Below are positions 42,101 through 48,352 of a DNA stretch of 64,000 nucleotides, piece by piece. The DNA is from Vanessa cardui (Eukaryota > Arthropoda > Insecta > Lepidoptera > Nymphalidae). The stretch's first letter is position 1; the number at the start of each line of letters is the position of its first letter. The translations under genes were made by a program, and so were the position numbers. The stretch spans positions 14,198,001 to 14,262,000 of the forward strand of contig NC_061154.1 of the NCBI RefSeq assembly GCF_905220365.1. The letters are read 5' to 3'. The notes under the pieces were generated by a model. The model was given only the letters and a program-made list of their open reading frames with translations. It searched no databases and was not told the origin of the DNA.

Positions 42101-42263
42101 CAACTTGTATTAACTTAGGTTAGCAAACTTTGTTTCAGCTTCAATATTCCCGTCTGCTTCATGGAGTAACTGGGGAGGAGGAGGAGGCAACCTCTATTCC
42201 CCCCACTCCATGGCTCCTCCCCACGTGACGTCACACCTGGGCTCCTACCCGCACTACGCATGA
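1636..42263 (+). CDS. Ets65A: Ets65A (D-ETS-3), ERG/FLI1-type ETS transcription factor; whole gene span
   Basis: Nuclear sequence-specific transcription factor of the ETS family. CDS = 1636-1711, 7808-7861, 16387-16458, 37168-37215, 40387-40576, 40796-41004, 42139-42263: 774 nt, 257 aa plus stop. All six junctions are GT-AG and phases match (1,1,1,1,2,1). The ETS domain is about residues 88-168: it begins IQLWQFLLELL, contains [20 protein letters not shown], and has the DNA-contacting arginines R144 and R147 followed by YYYDKN and ending YKFDF. The linker DPYQMFGPTSSRLAN and a C terminus ending SHLGSYPHYA are hallmarks of the ERG/FLI1/Ets65A group and separate it from Ets21C and pointed. This isoform has no PNT (Pointed) domain, so longer isoforms with other 5' exons may start outside the window. 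Intron 3 (20.7 kb) hosts two unrelated nested genes. The ETS assignment is certain; the exact 5' end is less so. Confidence 0.93.
2418..2545. repeat. Degenerate copy of the LINE-tail-sharing repeat
   Basis: Contains worn versions of segments found in the fuller copy at 56438-56712: CCTTGTGGCTGTAGTTACTC and AGTGGGTGGTACCTACAGAC. Same orientation as the 56438 copy. Confidence 0.5.
3167..3320 (+). repeat. Diverged dispersed repeat (same family as 61760)
   Basis: Shares ordered blocks with 61760-61945: a GCACTTTTGAATC-like block, CGAGAAGAACCGGC, and an AACATTTAAAA block. This family is common in lepidopteran DNA; I cannot assign its class with certainty. Confidence 0.5.
5965..6172 (+). repeat. 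tRNA-headed SINE-like repeat
   Basis: Head has a B-box-like segment (GGTCGATTCCCGGCC). The body TCTTGGGTCTGGGTGTTTGT and TACCGTCGTTACTTCT recurs in inverse orientation at 28967-29037. The tail ends in ATGTTGTCCAATATTTAT followed by a TATT-rich tract. Confidence 0.65.
6585..6700 (+). repeat. Retroelement 3'-end fragment
   Basis: The string CTGTTACCTCTTTACGC, then GCGCTGAACAGATTAAGAT and GTGTGGAGATAGTTTGAGAC, resembles a widespread lepidopteran retroposon 3' region. Class (perhaps RTE-like) is uncertain. Confidence 0.45.
7808..7861 (+). CDS. Ets65A: Ets65A exon 2
   Basis: Acceptor TTTTCAG, 54 nt, donor GTGAGT. Encodes ASYKSSWSTHATSQGTQ with phase 1 at both ends. Low-complexity Ser/Thr-rich N-terminal segment of the Ets65A short isoform. 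Confidence 0.82.
8722..8800 (-). repeat. SINE head fragment
   Basis: Reads GTGCTTGCCCGCATTTGAAC on the plus strand, the reverse of a tRNA-derived SINE head. Only the head region is recognisable. Confidence 0.45.
9361..9425 (-). repeat. SINE head fragment
   Basis: GTGCTTGCACGGATTTGAAC and GACGGGCCACCTTGGCC on the plus strand are the reverse of the tRNA-like SINE head. It is truncated. Confidence 0.5.
10330..10560. promoter_or_regulatory. GC-rich intronic island, candidate enhancer or alternative promoter
   Basis: About 230 bp of clearly higher GC and sequence complexity than the flanks, in Ets65A intron 2, without a convincing open frame. Regulatory function is inference only; conservation among Lepidoptera would be the test. 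Confidence 0.25.
11241..11458 (+). repeat. Diverged tRNA-headed SINE
   Basis: Head GCCGAAATAGCCTAGTAGTA, then a B-box-like GGTTCAAACGC, a middle part with AGCACATGTGTGACC, and the tail ACCAGTGGGAAATTTA typical of the same SINE family elsewhere in the window. Confidence 0.6.
11990..12185 (+). repeat. Dispersed repeat, left half, interrupted by LINE
   Basis: Begins near GGGCACCCGCCCCGACTTC and runs to AAGATTTAAGCATACATGGA. A second copy lies at 27331-27595. The continuation expected from that copy (ACAGCG...TTTTATACTA) resumes at about 13345 after the LINE. The family is widespread in butterflies; I leave its class open. Confidence 0.6.
12186..13343 (+). mobile_element. 5'-truncated non-LTR retrotransposon (Jockey/CR1-like LINE)
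   Basis: Carries the C-terminal part of a reverse transcriptase in one open frame (about 12190 to the stop at 13281-13283). Visible motifs: VNAGVPQDCVLSPTLFLLHI (normally GVPQG, so one motif residue is changed), the catalytic YADD box at 12393-12404, then IGILGVDISS, YKAQIRPHMEYCSHLWAG, RIQRRAARV and the C-terminal SFLKGRQR. The endonuclease and N-terminal RT are missing, so this is a dead-on-arrival copy despite its intact remaining frame. The 3' end is CCATCAGGTGAGCCTCCTGC, then CACCTATGCTAT and poly(A). It inserted into an older repeat. The long surviving frame suggests a fairly recent insertion. Family-level name is uncertain. Confidence 0.88.
13345..13380 (+). repeat. Dispersed repeat, right end, after LINE insertion
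   Basis: ACAGCGACTTTGTTTTATAC corresponds to the end of the copy at 27331-27595 (ACAGCG...GTGTTTTATACTA), so the LINE split one repeat. Confidence 0.5.
15852..16138 (+). repeat. SINE (Metulj-like), head internally deleted
   Basis: Head GAGCTGAGATGGCCC jumps directly to AAACCCAGGCAAGCACCACT, so most of the tRNA-like part is deleted. The body contains ACCGGCATGTGTCTAATTTC, GCATTGGAACAGCGTGGCGG, and the tail CTGTTACTTTACTTTA. The flanks share TTTGATT, a possible short target duplication. Confidence 0.8.
16387..16458 (+). CDS. Ets65A: Ets65A exon 3
   Basis: Acceptor TTTGCAG, 72 nt, donor GTCAGT, phase 1 to 1. Encodes YGSNSLSAMSKSTLDAHTHL then RQP, which joins the next exon as RQPDPYQ, paralleling PQPDPYQ of vertebrate FLI1. 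Confidence 0.88.
19409..19721. mobile_element. MITE-like inverted-repeat element
   Basis: The 32-nt termini at 19409-19440 and 19690-19721 are reverse complements with 3 mismatches (both outer ends read ACCAATGAT inward). The roughly 250-bp interior has no coding capacity. A non-autonomous DNA transposon is the simplest explanation. Target duplication is not clear-cut, so the superfamily is unassigned. Confidence 0.65.
20645..20815. repeat. Degenerate LINE-tail-sharing repeat
   Basis: Blocks resembling the 56438 family: GCATCACCATCA, GGGAACTAAGATATTACGTT and a worn TGGTACCACCCAG. Strongly diverged. Confidence 0.35.
22884..23047 (-). repeat. LINE-tail-sharing retroposon, poly(T) at left
   Basis: Poly(T) at 22884-22898, then GGGCCACCTGATGG, ACCATCACCCATAGAAAATT, GGGAACTAAGATGTTATGTC and CCTTGTGCCTGTAGTTACAC. 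Poly(T) on the plus strand indicates a minus-strand retroposon with a poly(A) tail. Same family as 56438-56712, but internally deleted near the tail. Confidence 0.75.
23918..24060 (+). repeat. Repeat pair member (with 24768-24910)
   Basis: ACACGCTGTATAAG, ATCAATTCGATTGCCTTTAA and TACGCTAATAATATACAGGC are matched approximately by blocks at 24768-24910 (ACACGCTGTAGAAG, CCATCCGATTGATTTTCAAA, CACGCTAATA). Class unknown. Confidence 0.4.
24306..24338. repeat. TG dinucleotide microsatellite
   Basis: Imperfect (TG)n tract in Ets65A intron 3. Confidence 0.85.
24768..24910 (+). repeat. Repeat pair member (with 23918-24060)
   Basis: Second, diverged copy of the 23918 repeat in the same orientation, about 0.85 kb downstream. 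Confidence 0.4.
26612..26820 (+). repeat. LINE-tail-sharing retroposon, plus orientation
   Basis: GGTGGTAGGGCTTTGTGC, CGGTTTGAAGGGTGAGTGAG, GGTGGTGACCACTTACCACC and a tail ending CCTACACCATAAAG. It is the reverse orientation of the 22884 and 56438 copies and lies just beyond the 3' end of the minus-strand nested gene. Confidence 0.65.
26906..27145 (-). CDS. Nested gene A exon 4 and stop
   Basis: Acceptor TTTTACAG, 79 codons and TAA. Contains C-I-I-M-R, then Cys exactly 23 residues later, as in nested gene B. Exon length (240 nt) is identical to that of nested gene B. Confidence 0.75.
   Translation of the reverse strand: MLAKKNTINYNLQCIIMRSYVPAKFLFIKSRLPLYYCQGTVFILMLNTINRYEIHEFFLYHKLNMPINFNFEFYHPTTV
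26906..29761 (-). CDS. Nested gene A: unknown small, probably secreted four-cysteine protein (minus strand, in Ets65A intron 3)
   Basis: I do not recognise the family. CDS on the minus strand = 29761-29695, 28593-28498, 28122-27998, 27145-26906: 528 nt, 175 aa plus stop. All junctions are GT-AG with phases 1, 1, 0. The exons encode in turn FLTLTVLGRTVIKE; VPDCDTWKAIPANQAMYALR; a segment with TLQHIYKFGWCTKD; and a last exon with CIIMRS, then a Cys 23 residues downstream, ending FYHPTTV. Cysteines fall at PDC, GWC, QCI and YYC, consistent with two disulfides. The gene at 31034-33570 on the other strand has the same architecture and is a paralogue. The N terminus is the weak point: the predicted first 22 residues are only moderately hydrophobic, and the frame is open upstream to a possible acceptor at 29799, so a signal-peptide exon may lie further upstream. 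Expression is untested. Confidence 0.68.
27331..27595 (+). repeat. Dispersed repeat (same family as 11990/13345)
   Basis: Starts ACCCGCCCCGGCTTCGCAC, contains ACACTACAGAATATTTTTTT, ends GGGACAAACAGCG...TTTTATACTACG. It lies in intron 3 of nested gene A. Confidence 0.6.
27741..27815 (+). repeat. Retroelement fragment (GTCTGTCTGTCGCCC type)
   Basis: AGAGTAACTTTTTTTGTCTG, CTGTCGCCC and AACCAAATTTAATGAATTT resemble a lepidopteran repeat also seen, degraded, at 51836-52015. Confidence 0.35.
27998..28122 (-). CDS. Nested gene A exon 3
   Basis: Acceptor CATTTCAG, 125 nt, donor GTAAGA, phase 1 to 0. Starts D-TLQHIYKFGWCTKD; aligns without gaps over 12 residues with E-TMHSEYTFGVC of nested gene B exon 3. 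Confidence 0.72.
28498..28593 (-). CDS. Nested gene A exon 2
   Basis: Acceptor ATCTTAG, 96 nt, donor GTATGT, phase 1 to 1. Encodes PDCDTWKAIPANQAMYALRS and a SEKELSDEELPR acidic stretch. Confidence 0.68.
28910..28958. repeat. Perfect 22-bp hairpin, 5-nt loop
   Basis: Arms 28910-28931 and 28937-28958 are exact reverse complements; the loop is ATGTT. The right arm overlaps the tail end of the adjoining minus-strand SINE fragment (28967-29037), so the hairpin probably arose by inverted duplication at the SINE end. It lies in nested gene A intron 1. Confidence 0.9.
28967..29037 (-). repeat. SINE-like fragment (family of 5965-6172)
   Basis: Reverse complement of the block TCTTGGGTCTGGGTGTTTGT ... 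ACCGTCGTTACTTCT found at 6029-6095. Confidence 0.7.
29695..29761 (-). CDS. Nested gene A exon 1 (5' boundary provisional)
   Basis: From ATG (29761-29759): 22 codons plus one base, donor GTCAGT. The frame stays open upstream to 29799, where an AG acceptor in the right phase would give an internal exon 29799-29695; a candidate further exon with a GTAAGA donor ends at 29911. Confidence 0.55.
29940..30255 (-). mobile_element. SINE (Metulj-like), minus orientation, with 11-bp TSD
   Basis: Complete copy: the head at the right reads (reverse) GAGATGGCCCAGTGGC; the body has GATGAAATTGGATACATGCA and ACGCTGTTCCAATGCGGGTT; the tail is at the left. It is flanked by the identical 11-mer ATTGCATCAAC at 29929-29939 and 30256-30266, a target-site duplication, which supports a relatively recent insertion. 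Confidence 0.9.
30944..30976 (+). promoter_or_regulatory. TATA box and initiator-like site of nested gene B
   Basis: TATATAA at 30944-30950 with TCAATC at 30969-30974 about 27 nt downstream, 60-90 nt before the ATG at 31034. Spacing matches insect TATA/Inr promoters. If used, a 13-codon uORF (30978-31019) precedes the main ATG. Confidence 0.4.
31034..31079 (+). CDS. Nested gene B exon 1 (signal peptide)
   Basis: ATG plus 14 codons and one base; donor GTAATA. Basic residues then a hydrophobic run (LTILFII), typical of a signal peptide. Confidence 0.65.
31034..33570 (+). CDS. Nested gene B: unknown small secreted cysteine-containing protein (plus strand, in Ets65A intron 3)
   Basis: Paralogue of nested gene A; family not recognised. 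CDS = 31034-31079, 31287-31361, 32168-32277, 33331-33570: 471 nt, 156 aa plus stop, GT-AG junctions with phases 1, 1, 0 as in gene A. Residues 1-16 (MAHKVIFRLTILFIIG) look like a signal peptide. Exon 2 gives VNENYCWKYFTSL, exon 3 TMHSEYTFGVCKRHD, exon 4 CIILRASAYEIDLF, a Cys 23 residues after the first, and the aromatic-rich end YFYYEWYIPSDMIGGMNWDI. Four cysteines align with gene A; a fifth (TYC) is extra. Intron 2 is filled by two old SINEs, intron 3 by a SINE and an AT microsatellite. The last exon has a second open frame (33333-33488) that would fit direct splicing from exon 2, but the paralogue's structure favours the model given. Confidence 0.72.
31287..31361 (+). CDS. Nested gene B exon 2
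   Basis: Acceptor TTTTACAG, 75 nt, donor GTACTT, phase 1 to 1. Starts V-NENYCWKYF; Cys corresponds to PDC of gene A. Confidence 0.65.
31443..31687 (-). repeat. Diverged SINE, minus orientation
   Basis: AGTAACAGCTTGTAAATGTC, CCCATTGCTGGGCTT and ACATATGTGGCAGAATTTTA are a worn reverse copy of the SINE. It is head to head with the next copy, within nested gene B intron 2. Confidence 0.65.
31688..31937 (+). repeat. Diverged SINE, plus orientation
   Basis: CCGTGATAGCCAAGTCATTA head, GTGCCTAATTTGTGTGAATT middle, GAAAACATTGTGAGGAAACT and a TTACCAGTTGTTACTTTTC tail. Highly mutated copy of the same family. Confidence 0.65.
32168..32277 (+). CDS. Nested gene B exon 3
   Basis: Acceptor GATTTTAG, 110 nt, donor GTGAGT, phase 1 to 0. 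Starts E-TMHSEYTFGVCKRHD, sharing T, Y, F, G and C at the same spacing with gene A exon 3. It is bounded on the right by a SINE at 32322. Confidence 0.72.
32322..32643 (+). mobile_element. SINE (Metulj-like) with 13-bp TSD
   Basis: Starts GAAGAGCTGAGATGGCCCAG, contains GTGGTTAGAACGCGTGCATC, AACCCGCATTGGAACAGCGT and the tail AAACTTTACTTTACTACT. It is flanked by TATATTCAATTCC at 32309-32321 and 32644-32656. It carries an internal partial duplication around TGCAGGTTTC/GAAACCTGCA (inverted). It inserted 44 nt past exon 3 of nested gene B. Confidence 0.92.
33043..33124. repeat. AT microsatellite
   Basis: Long (AT)n tract, interrupted twice by AA/TA steps, in nested gene B intron 3. Any open frame through it is meaningless. 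Confidence 0.95.
33331..33570 (+). CDS. Nested gene B exon 4 and stop
   Basis: Acceptor TTTTTTGCAG, 79 codons, TAG at 33568-33570. Shares C-I-I-[ML]-R, L-F, P and the C-x22-C spacing with gene A exon 4, and has the same 240-nt length. Confidence 0.75.
   Translation, partial: GWLLIPRIPTCIILRASAYEIDLFRSTAFPFQICVPRITYCHSRKRFKYFYYEWYIPSDMIGGMNWDIYFFGPENMHWQ
34868..34925 (+). repeat. Repeat tail fragment
   Basis: GTACGGTACGGAACCCTTCA followed by TGCGCGAGTCCGACTTACAC and TTGGCCTTTGG is a sequence I associate with a dispersed lepidopteran repeat. Only a short tail is present. Confidence 0.45.
36617..36735 (-). repeat. Retroposon 3' fragment with (ATC)n tract
   Basis: (ATC)n at about 36617-36635, then AGCCCGTTTTTGTCCACTGC, TGGACATAGGCCTCTCCAAG and CCAGCTCCTGCCAGCC. 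This combination is typical of a retroposon 3' end in Lepidoptera; the microsatellite marks the 3' terminus, hence minus orientation. Confidence 0.65.
37168..37215 (+). CDS. Ets65A: Ets65A exon 4
   Basis: Acceptor CTTACAG, 48 nt, donor GTATTT, phase 1 to 1. Encodes PYQMFGPTSSRLANS, the conserved linker just before the ETS domain in ERG/FLI1 proteins. Confidence 0.95.
37216..40386 (+). other. Ets65A: Ets65A intron 4
   Basis: 3.2 kb. Mostly AT-rich; a more complex, GC-richer stretch at about 39290-39500 stands out (includes GCGAGGCGAGAGGCGAGCGC). No exon or named repeat recognised. Confidence 0.6.
40387..40576 (+). CDS. Ets65A: Ets65A exon 5, first part of ETS domain
   Basis: Acceptor TTTGCAG, 190 nt, donor GTAAAA, phase 1 to 2. 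Encodes GSGQIQLWQFLLELLSDSSN through NYDKLSRAL, i.e. ETS helices 1-3 up to the recognition helix. The intron falls within the codon for recognition-helix Arg147. Confidence 0.97.
40796..41004 (+). CDS. Ets65A: Ets65A exon 6, end of ETS domain and linker
   Basis: Acceptor TGTACAG, 209 nt, donor GTAATT, phase 2 to 1. Begins [20 protein letters not shown] and continues into QGLAAATQPAASDPAYKYQS, a segment I associate with Ets65A orthologues. Confidence 0.97.
41005..42138 (+). other. Ets65A: Ets65A intron 6
   Basis: 1.1 kb, no repeat or alternative exon that I can support. Confidence 0.6.
42139..42263 (+). CDS. Ets65A: Ets65A exon 7, C terminus and stop
   Basis: Acceptor GTTTCAG, 40 codons after the split Ala, then TGA at 42261-42263. 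Encodes SIFPSASWSNWGGGGG and ends SHLGSYPHYA, matching the conserved HLGSY-type C terminus of ERG-group ETS factors. Confidence 0.95.
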
Positions 42264-45200
42264 CCGGCCTACTATAACCATGACACGACATATGACATTG
42301 TTTGACTCGAACTTACCATCGATACTGTAAACTATTCTTTTTACTTTAGTAGGTATAACTGTATCGTATTATATAAAAGTATTTAACAAGAATTGAGACG
42401 GCTTAAGAAACGTACAATACAAATCGGCCTGATTGTGAGAACTGAGATTTCAAATTAGAATTATCGTGTTTCTTTTTTAATCAATTAGTTTTACTTAGAA
42501 AAGTTTTACTAAGCCAGCATAATGTAGTAAAAAAAACGCCAATGAAATTTTATTTATAAACCGTATGCTCTAAATGAATCTCAGGGTAAAAAAATGCCAT
42601 TTTGAATTGATTGCTATGTAATTTTAAATTTATTTATTAATTAATTTACATATTGACACGAACGTACACGTGGAGTGTGACTAGTCTTTTATCAAAGAAT
42701 GTAAATAATAGATACTCATTAAATAAGTAGAACTATATTGTTTATTTAGGATATCAAGTATTAAAAATTTTATTCATCGTATAACCTTATCAAATATAAG
42801 GACTCCTAAAATGTAAAGCAATATTGCATTTTTTAAACTTTGCAATCGAAATTACATTTAAATTTTTTATAATATAATCGATAACAATTCCCTGATATAA
42901 TAATTAATTCCATCGAAAATTATTAATTTATTGCTCATGAATAAATGAATCGCTAAATTCAATAAGACTACGGGGGAATATAATAAAGAATATGTCGAAA
43001 ATACTCAACGAATATAATAATACTAAAATAATTAAAGTCCAAAAATCAGTTTAACGAGTCGTATTTACTCGAACGACGGCACCAAGGAAAAGCTGGAGAA
43101 TTCCTGAAAAGGGAAAGTTTTAGGAAAGGTAGTCCTCATCGCAAGTAAATTGCAATGGTCGCTTAAACAAAATTCGAAACGCAAGGTGGGATTATTGCAT
43201 AAAGGCAAAAGTTAGTCTCTCACTTAGGTCAAAAGCTAAAATGATGAAACAGACGCCACAGAGATTTCAATTTCAGGAATTCTCAAAACTTTATCGGCGC
43301 CGCCGTTCCATCTTATATATTATGTCGACTGATCAACAAATGAACAAGAATTTATAACAATGCTGTTTTTTTTTTTAAATCAGAACTAATCATAGAAGCA
43401 GTTAAATGGTGATAGTTATCTCAGTATTAATCTGTATAAATTTATAATAAGTTGTAGTGTAACAAGATGAAATAAGCAATTTATAATTGAAATAACTACT
43501 GAATATGAACTAAATCCAGTAAATTTAGTAACACATCTTGATTTCAATTTGAATCTTGTAATATTTTGTCTGGTATTTAATATTCCTTGTCTACTATTTA
43601 TGTTGACTATGCAGATATATTATAAAATCAGTATTAACAAGTTTTAGTCAATGATTGTTAAATGTATTTTTTCCTGTCAGTATTATTAAAATATACTCAA
43701 TGGTATAATTTTTAAGATGGCAATAAAATTAATTTTATTTTTCTATATTTTTTTTGTCAATATTTTAAGAAATCCGATGTATGATATATGATTTTTATAA
43801 TAAAAACATCTACCAAAATTCTACATAATATGAATATTATTATAATAAAACTTTTCGTCTAAAATATTGGGTAGTGTTATAATGAAAATGTATACATTGC
43901 AAATACTTCGTGAGAATTTTACATTTTTCCCTCTTTGAAATTCCCTTATTGCATGTAATAGAGGGTCAAAAGCTAAGTTGTGTAGAATTGCAACAATTCA
44001 ATACTTTGCGTGTGCAAATTGCGTGTTAATGAACAGAAGGAAGGAGCGCAATTTTTTCTCAATGGATATTATCTCCAAGGGATTGTATATAAAGTAGATA
44101 TTATTTTAAAAGTGCAATCGTATTATTATCGATAAAATGTAGAATATTATATAATAATTAAATGGAAATTATTTTCTGTTGTATATTTTGAATAATTTAT
44201 TTTTTCTTTCGTTGTTTTTTTTTTATTTAATGCGTACAAATAATTAATTCAATTTCTGGTAATTTGTTTTATTAAAAAAAAAATAAACTGGTCATTAATT
44301 AATTATTTTCTTGTATGTATAATAAAATAAAAATAAAAATGAACACAGTCGGTGTTAAATGTAATTTAATTTTGCTGAATGTTTGTGTTACTTATAGTTT
44401 TTTTGACAATTATAATATTTGTCTGTGTAATTAATATTTACTAATAAATTTCTCTCTAAGTATTTAAATAAAATGTTTAATTAAATATAATTAATAATAA
44501 CGTTTAGTTACCTTACTTGTGATTTAATACGTAAAATACCGGTGATTTTTATTTTTAAAAAGATTTATTTACACAATAAATAATTTATTAATATTTTTTT
44601 TATTATTTAATTTATTTTAATGCATGTGTCGGAATAACGAATCCATTTAGTCGTAGTACCATTGTATAGATGTTATTGTATTTGGAAATGAATAAAACAA
44701 ATGAAAAGTCGTCTAGTTCTTTCTTAGATATACCTTTATTAATTCTTTAGAGTCCTATCGCATAGTGCTATTTTTTTCTTAATTAAAATAAACATAGTTA
44801 TAGCTGTACATGTTTGAATAAAAAAGAAAGTGCTATAGTGATATGAAGATAAATATTGTTAAACGTTCCTCTTAAAATACAGCAACAACAGCCACAACAA
44901 ATTTTCCACTGCTGGGCTAAGGTCTCCTCTCCCTTTGAGGATAAGGTTTGGAGCATATTCCACCACGCTGTTCCAATGCGCGTTGGTAGAAATAAATATA
45001 TACACATGTGGCAGAATTTCTATGAAATTAGACACATGCAGGTTTCCTCACGATGTTTTTCTTCACAGCCGAGCACGCGTTAAACAGAAATTAAGCACAT
45101 GAATATTCAGTGGTACATGCCTGGGTTTGAACCCGCAATAATCAGTTAAGATGCACCCGTTCAACCACTTCCCCATCTTAGTTAAGTTTAAAATCAGATT

Positions 45201-47898
45201 GCTACATATAAAAAGTATCCAACTGGTTGAAACTATATAGTTCGCTGATAATTTTACCTAGTTACCGAAACTTTTTTAGTACCAATAGATACCAATATAA
45301 TAGGTACCAAAAATACTGCAGTGTGTCTTTTATCGATATAATTGTTAAGGTTGAACTAGAAGTGGATCGAACCTGCAACCTTTGCAACCCTAAACTTCGT
45401 ATACTTTTAAATAAATTCAGGCTAGATATTCTTAAAACTAGATAAACGTTCCAAAAATTATTTTATTACATTTAGAAAGAAAACAAATATTGTATTCAGG
45501 ACTTTAACTGTAGTCTAGCTAGAAAGCATCCCATCCTTCCACTTTGAATAATTGTTTTGAGAATAACAGCGCGTCTAAATCTGGGAACTCAACGCCCAGC
45601 TCGAGAGGAAGAACTCAATGATACTTCGGATTTGATATAGCACACACTATTATAACAATTACTTATAGAAGCCATCTTAGTTTACATTTCAATTGACTTA
45701 TTATAAATACTACATAGTACCTAATAAATCACTTTTTTTTAAAGGATTATTAGTAATATTGTCAATATTGATATTCTTATTTATAAGTAACCAGTGAACG
45801 TGGCAGATATTGCAATATAAAATCTTGATTGCTTTTGTTAAGCGGTAACAGTATCCTGTTAATTTCGTTGTGTCAGCGGATTTATCTTCGGCTGACTACA
45901 TCAACGTGCATTTAATTACCTTAAAACTAAATACTAATGAGAAAGGCAAAAACTTTCTTTTAATAAAGTGACAATAATTATAATTTTGATTTAAATACTA
46001 TAAATCCATCGAGAAATCCATTAGTCAACTTTATAACAAGTAGTATATAGTTGTATAATTTAAAACGTGATCTAAGAACTTTGAATTCCATTTATTCGTA
46101 AACAAAGCACTATAAACTGAAACTCCTCGGAATTTAATCGCAATGGAATAGTTAGTCGCCTCTATTATATATAAATAGAATTAAAGTCAGGAAAACTGAA
46201 TGTATTTAAAAAAAGTTTATAGGTATAGATACCTATCAATGTAAGCCCCTTCAAAAAAATTAATGCCATTTTGGATATATTTACACCTATTTATCACATT
46301 CGCATTATTATTCGTTAATAAAATAAAAGTAGATAAAAAAATACATACTTGATTAATATGATATAAGTTCAAGATCGTTCAGTCTATTATGAAGCGCACT
46401 ATGAGTGTTAATATCTTAAAAGGATAAAATAGAAAGATACCATAGTAGATTTGGAGCTACGTCATACCTTACGAAATTAGTAGACTGAAATGGTAGGGGA
46501 CACGTTTGTCAATGGAAATATGCAGTCTGTACAAGAATGACTAAAATAGATACTAAGGATTGTCTAGCGCAAACATGGTCGCTTTTCAACCATATAGAGT
46601 TATGACCTTATGAAATGGTGAGTCTGAAAAGATGCGACTGAATGGAGAACCTTTGATTCACATAATAACGGTTAGCTGAAGAAGACTTGATTAAAATGGC
46701 ATGCCGGAGTAGTAGTTAGAAATAGTAAACGATGTTTTAAAAAAACTACAAAATTCAGCGCAATTAATATTATTAATAACTTTAATATCGAATAGTGGGG
46801 CGACAGATCTGTTCCTATATTATTGAACAAACCATAAACAATGAAAAAAGAATGTCTATACTCGAGAATAAGACATTTAATGTTTTGTATGAAAATTTTA
46901 AATGGTCAAAAAAAGCGTTTTACCTTTCAAAAATTATTTATAAAAACTATATTAATAAACACTTCGTCTAAGCAGAAAACCAACACACGTGTTTTGAAAG
47001 AGTCAAAAAAATTCACAATTTCTGCTCAAAGTTTGATCTAATATAATTCACGAAAATTTACATTTTTGTATGTATGACATGACCTTTTCTTTGCCTCGAC
47101 TTAGTATATAATAAATTTATAACTATAGTACCAAAGAATAACTCAGTATGTAACAATGTGCCAAATTTATAATATTATCTTTTTGAAGTCTGCTAAGAAA
47201 AGAAAATATTAAAATTAAGCAACAGTTGTTAATCAAGAGTGGGACGTACATATTATTCAAGACATTCCAAAATCTTTATATTTTGGACTTTGTTCTAGAA
47301 AATCATATAAATAATATAAACGTCACAGTCGTCAGAAAGCCCAAGGTGACATCTACATAACGTTTTTGTCAACACTATAAACTGATGGGATCTTACAAGT
47401 AGGGCTGTTTTTACTAGCGCCATCTACATTCTACACTCACATATCAAGGTCACTGTTAGCTTTTTAGCAAAACTTGCCGTTCTATTTTGGTATACTTACA
47501 CTAGAGGTCGCGTTTAAGTTTAATTTTATACTACTTTAATTATTTTTACATGTATAGTTTCATAAACAAATCCTATTAGTTAAAAAAATCGTGTTATTAT
47601 ATATAATATATTTTTATACTATGCTTTCGGGCTGGAATAGAAATGTTTTCTTTTTATTAATTTTGTCTCGCCCAATGGTGAGGTAAGAATGAAAAATTAA
47701 AGTGGTTGATATTTATAACTAATAATTATAACGATATTAAGTAAATTAAAACCTTTTCTGTGTATTGTCCTTATTAAATTTCGGAACGTAAAAAATTGAC
47801 AAAAAGAATATTTAAAAAAATTAAAAACAAAATCAACGATCATACGACTGTACTGTTTTTCTTGACGCAAGACCATTTATTGCTCTAGAGGTCCTAAA
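42264..47898. other. Ets65A 3'UTR and intergenic DNA up to COX7C-like gene
   Basis: 5.6 kb. The first part must contain the Ets65A 3'UTR; AATAAA-type signals occur at several places (for example within GGCAATAAAATT near 43723), and the true end cannot be chosen from sequence. A stretch of higher complexity lies at about 43060-43320. A minus-strand SINE is at 44882-45185. No other gene seen. Confidence 0.55.
44882..45185 (-). repeat. SINE (Metulj-like), minus orientation
   Basis: TTTTCCACTGCTGGGCTAAG tail side, ATTCCACCACGCTGTTCCAA, AGACACATGCAGGTTTCCTC, and reverse head TGCCTGGGTTTGAACCCGCA. The insertion carries a short extra ATAAATATAT block. Flanking TTAAAAT/TTTAAAAT may be a degraded duplication. 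Confidence 0.85.
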
Positions 47899-48056
47899 AT
47901 GTTCAACATACGAAGAATGTGCTATCTTTTCGGCACTATACGTCCAAGAAGTATATTATACAAAGCGAATTGTATAAATATAAAAGACAGAAAGTTTTAT
48001 CACTGCGATGAGCCAACACGACCCTTCGACAACTTACCTTTTACAGTCCGTAGCAG
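47899..48056 (+). CDS. COX7C: COX7C-like exon 1
   Basis: ATG, 52 codons plus two bases (AG of Arg), donor GTAATG. Encodes presequence and the PFDNLPFTVRS motif. Confidence 0.8.
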
Positions 48057-48352
48057 GTAATGTACTGAAATTATTTTCTATCTTCAAATTGCGTCTAGCT
48101 TACTAAGATCAGAGAGATTTTAAAATTCATAAACGAAAGTATCGAAATTGATCAATTGGTACATTAGATGTTAATAATATCTTTTTATAATATGATTTTG
48201 TAATTTTTTGTATCATATTGTTACAATATTTTAACAATATTAAATATTTTTTCAGATATACACTGACCGTGGTATGTGCACTATTATTTGGTGTAGGGCT
48301 ATGGGCACCATTTCTTATAGTGTGGTATTCAATGGCTAAAAGAACTATGTAA
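47899..48352 (+). CDS. COX7C: COX7C-like cytochrome c oxidase subunit (divergent)
   Basis: Small single-pass subunit of mitochondrial complex IV, inner membrane. CDS = 47899-48056 and 48256-48352, one 199-nt GT-AG intron in phase 2; 84 aa. The N terminus MFNIRRMCYLFGTIRPRS is Arg-rich without acids, as in a mitochondrial presequence. The diagnostic part is DNLPFTVRSRYTLTVV followed by a membrane segment with LLFGVGLWAPFLIV, matching the family pattern NLPF.v.nry.lt ... FG.g..aPFliV. The C terminus reads WYSMAKRTM, whereas canonical COX7C has a conserved RHQLLK-type end; the segment before NLPF is also longer and lacks the usual GxPGxN form. This suggests a fast-evolving paralogue (possibly tissue-restricted) rather than the housekeeping copy. 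It lies 5.6 kb after Ets65A and 0.7 kb before kon, same strand. An alternative start is the Met at residue 7. Confidence 0.82.
48256..48352 (+). CDS. COX7C: COX7C-like exon 2
   Basis: Acceptor TTTTTTCAG, completes Arg, then the membrane segment YTLTVVCALLFGVGLWAPFL and TAA at 48350-48352. Confidence 0.82.
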
